From Rotaria socialis (lineage: Eukaryota > Rotifera > Eurotatoria > Philodinida > Philodinidae), in contig CAJNYU010001121.1 in the NCBI GenBank assembly GCA_905331475.1, positions 62,001 to 126,000 of the forward strand: a DNA stretch of 64,000 nucleotides, in the 5' to 3' direction. The notes beneath the pieces are model-generated. The model did no database searches. It was not told the origin of the DNA and saw only the letters and a list, made by a program, of their open reading frames with translations. Position numbers and translations under genes: made by a program. Shown here piece after piece: positions 61,513-64,000 of this stretch. Each line of letters begins with the position of its first letter. Positions within the stretch are counted from its first letter, which is position 1.

Positions 61513-63550
61513 TCATTCAATTGTTAATGTATTCGTATGAGATTGGCAATATTTCGGAAATTGATTTTTAATGTATTGACCTATTTGATTTGCTGCATCT
61601 CCATTTGTTCCATCGACGAATAACAGGTATAGAGTACAAACACCTTCATGTTCATCTAGACGTGCTTGAATGCAGCATAACTTTTCCTCTTGGCTAGGAT
61701 TAGATTTAAGACGCTTTGATGGAGGCTGTTCATCATTTTGATGACGTCGACGTTGACGTTGATGAGACCATAAGTTTTCATAAGCATCAAATATCCAAGC
61801 AAAAGAACTGAGACTGGTCCATTTTAACTAAAACAATATTTTTTTTTATGTAAAAAGCAATTAACTAGATTTCAACAAGACCAAAAAGCAATTCCTGTAA
61901 TGAGTACGTGCTGCTTAACGTAGTATAAAATTTGTTTGACAAACTTCAATATTTTATATTATTCCAACTATTGAAATAGTCAGGTCAAGAGAAATGAATA
62001 TGAACAAATAGGCCTATCAAATTTATCCGATGTAAGATAAGAAAACAAAGAATCTTTCAAAAACTCAATTTTCATAAAATTATAAATTATGTTGACTTGA
62101 TTCTAAAAAAAGAAATCTTGATTATTCATTCAAGAATAAAAATGAAATAATGAATTTTGTTTATGCTTCAAAAAAGAAATTATTTATTGATCTTTTTTTG
62201 CTGCCGTTTGAAACTGAAATAAAATCAACGAACTTACATTCAGCTCGTTAAATATATTCTTCTCTAGATAATCTTTAATAAAATTAAATGAATATTTTGA
62301 TTCAAATTGAACACTGATCGGTGTTCTATTTTGTTTCTTTTTGTTCATTTTCTACGACGAAAATCAAATATAATAATGAGAATACGAAAAAAAGAAAACA
62401 AATTAGTTTGAATACTTCTCGAGATTGACATTGTTCAGAGAAACGATAGGTTTCATCGAATGTCCATGCAACAGCCCAACGCATAGTATTTCCTTGACAA
62501 AATTCTGTGTCAGTATGATGAATATCTTTTAAATACTTTTGAACTTGTTTTAAACTTGACTTTTTACCCAATTGACTTGTAAATATTCTAAAGCGAATTT
62601 TTGTTCCAATAGAAAAAACTTCGTTCTCAATTTATAAACTTACTAAACAATTATTTCTACCTGACATTACTTGTATATAGTCGACTTTCATCAATCATAC
62701 GCTTGACAAATTCAACTTCACCACCTTGATCATATATTGATTCAATATCTGCAGCTGTATTAATTGAATTAGCTGATGGACGCTCGGCATTTCGACTGTT
62801 TGTTAAGCCCTGAGACTCGGATGTGTCACAAAAAAATGGTGGATTACACATAAGAAAATCATAATGTTTCGTTCGATCAATTAAACCGTCAAATAATGCT
62901 GATGAATTCATTGAGATAACTTGAAATTAAAATTAATTTTTTCAAAATTAAACAATGAGCTTATGATCCAATTTCTATTACCATGAATTTGATCTTGTAA
63001 TTCATTTTGTTCAACATTTTTTACAGCCATATTATAATTAAATGGATCTATTTCAGAAACAAGCATTTTCCATTGAGGATTCATACGAGCTGCTAATAGA
63101 GCATGAATACATGAACAACCACAACCTTAAACGTAATTTTTATAGTTTTATTGACAAAAGATTTTATTTCTTTTGATACCAATATCGATTCCGATGGCTT
63201 CCGTTTTACATTCGATTAAATCTTCGATCCAATGAATATAATTCAATTTTTGTGGAATTCTCGGTATTAAACGATCTATGATTTTTATAGCAAAAATAAT
63301 ATTGAAAAATAATGACAGAGGAAATTCTTCTACCTAAACTAAGTTCTAAATTTAAATTAAAATCTTCTTTAGCTGTTACTGTTGTTAAAGTACGAACAGC
63401 TTTGGCATCACGAAAATCAAGTGTAACACCACCATTCGTTTTTTCAATTAGAAAAGGTTTTAATTCAGTATGTTTTTCGGCAAGTTGTTTAAAATCAGGT
63501 GGGTTTGTTCGATAACGATTTCGGATATGCATATGTTCATTAAAAGACAT
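61513..63550 (-). CDS. METTL16: METTL16-type RNA N6-adenosine methyltransferase
   Basis: Seven exons give 438 residues: 63550-63334, 63275-63180, 63125-62982, 62919-62661, 62587-62416, 62351-62238, 61827-61513. METTL16 methylates U6 snRNA and hairpins in SAM-synthetase mRNA, using SAM. The N terminus HMHIRNRYRTNPPDF matches the RNA-binding start of the family. The SAM-binding loop reads IGIDIGCGCSCIHALLA and the catalytic motif is NPPF (in FLMCNPPFFCD), followed by GGEVEFVKRMI and TEFCQGNTMRWAVAW, all family hallmarks. The C terminus has a Lys/Arg-rich patch (RQRRRH) and a last block (GVCTLYLLFVDGTNGDAANQI) that resembles the vertebrate-conserved region, but is shorter than the human tail (human METTL16 is about 560 residues). 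ATG directly follows CTTTTAG with no spacer, so a leader exon must be spliced on. Confidence 0.93.
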
Positions 63551-63761
63551 CTAAAAGATATGATGTATCAAGATTGATTATGTATCATTTATCATTGTCG
63601 AGATAACTATGATTTATCATCAACAAAAAAAATTCGCTTTTTAAATTTCAAAATGAAAATATCTAAACTGAAGATGTTAACTGCACATTGTTTTCTTCAC
63701 TATATTATCTTCTTATTTGAAAGAGTTCAAGGGACATTTTGAAAGAAAAAAATGATTTGAT
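63551..63761. other. short spacer between thiolase stop and METTL16 start
   Basis: Only 211 bases separate two genes on the same strand. The minus-strand sequence just before METTL16 is AT-rich and ends in a polypyrimidine-like tract plus AG, as an outron or intron end would. Confidence 0.5.
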
Positions 63762-64000
63762 TTAAACACGCTCAAGTAATACTGATATTCCTTGACCGCC
63801 GCCAATACAAGCAGCACCAACAGCATATTTTCCTTGGCGTCGTTTCAATTCATAGATAAGATTTGCTGTTATTCGTGTGCCTGATGCACCCAATGGATGG
63901 CCAAGAGCAATAGCACCTCCGTTGACATTCGTTTTTTCATTTGGTAACTGCAAAACTTTTTGACAAGCAAGAAATTGTGGTGCAAATGCTTCATTGATAT
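63762..64000 (-). CDS. ACAA2: 3-ketoacyl-CoA thiolase, mitochondrial type (ACAA2-like), C-terminal end
   Basis: The last 78 codons of a thiolase are visible, continuing beyond the window. [10 protein letters not shown] starts with the conserved NEAF motif, [17 protein letters not shown] contains the catalytic His of the GHP motif, and CIGGGQG carries the C-terminal catalytic Cys. The wording of these motifs, notably [13 protein letters not shown] and [10 protein letters not shown], matches ACAA2 of mitochondrial beta-oxidation better than acetoacetyl-CoA thiolase ACAT1, which has NGGGGA here. The enzyme cleaves 3-ketoacyl-CoA to acetyl-CoA. An in-phase GT site is not needed in the visible part. 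It ends with TAA. Confidence 0.9.
   Translation of the reverse strand, partial: INEAFAPQFLACQKVLQLPNEKTNVNGGAIALGHPLGASGTRITANLIYELKRRQGKYAVGAACIGGGQGISVLLERV

Noticed and set aside
1-64000. tRNA, rRNA or CRISPR features
   Set aside because: No cloverleaf with a GTTCRANNC arm, no rRNA core sequence and no regularly spaced direct repeats were seen by eye; a covariance-model scan would be decisive.

Overview
The window is AT-rich nuclear DNA from a small-intron metazoan. Coding exons are split by introns that are mostly 50-75 bp with GT..AG ends, and the products are animal proteins: a 5-HT2-type receptor, proteasome PSMD1, a ZnT1-type zinc exporter, METTL16, an ACAA2-type thiolase and a C2CD2/TMEM24-type lipid-transfer protein. 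Many start codons follow a splice-acceptor-like AG by 0-36 nt with no visible upstream exon, which would fit spliced-leader trans-splicing. A telomere-like TGTGGG hairpin is also present. Together these make a rotifer, probably bdelloid, my best guess; this is inference and no species marker was seen.

Layout. 1-832: 3' end of a 5-HT2-like GPCR (+). 3572-6387: PSMD1 (-), 14 in-frame exons, but the last part of the protein is missing. 6388-12502: no gene seen, one fold-back repeat. 12503-16056: claudin/PMP22-like four-helix membrane protein (+), whose 2.5 kb intron carries a fold-back element. 16057-21127: no gene seen. 21128-22993: disordered Ser-rich protein (+). 25022-27823: a pogo/Tigger-like DNA transposon with 460-bp terminal inverted repeats, TA target duplication and a broken transposase. 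30625-37034: 11-exon Gln/Pro-rich protein (-), divergent from the ZnT1-like gene at 37504-39397 (+). 42942-45046: a Crypton-derived, ZMYM/QRICH1-like recombinase-fold protein (+). 45530-46585: a fold-back, MULE-like element with a FLYWCH zinc-finger ORF and the telomere-like hairpin. 47429-54627: C2CD2/TMEM24-like protein (-), 16 exons, with an intronless 266-codon ORF inside one intron. 55191-60181: novel multipass membrane protein (-) built largely from phase 0-0 exons. 61513-63550: METTL16 (-). 63762-64000: C-terminal end of ACAA2-like thiolase (-).

The genes do not form one pathway. From 47429 to 64000 four minus-strand genes lie head to tail (thiolase, METTL16, the novel membrane protein, the C2CD2-like gene), with only 211 bp between the thiolase stop and the METTL16 start, an arrangement compatible with polycistronic transcription plus trans-splicing. 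I built exon models by hand from splice sites and reading-frame continuity; phases close exactly for the claudin-like, Ser-rich, Gln/Pro-rich, ZnT1-like, Crypton-derived, C2CD2-like and METTL16 models. Family names rest on motif recall, not on database searches.
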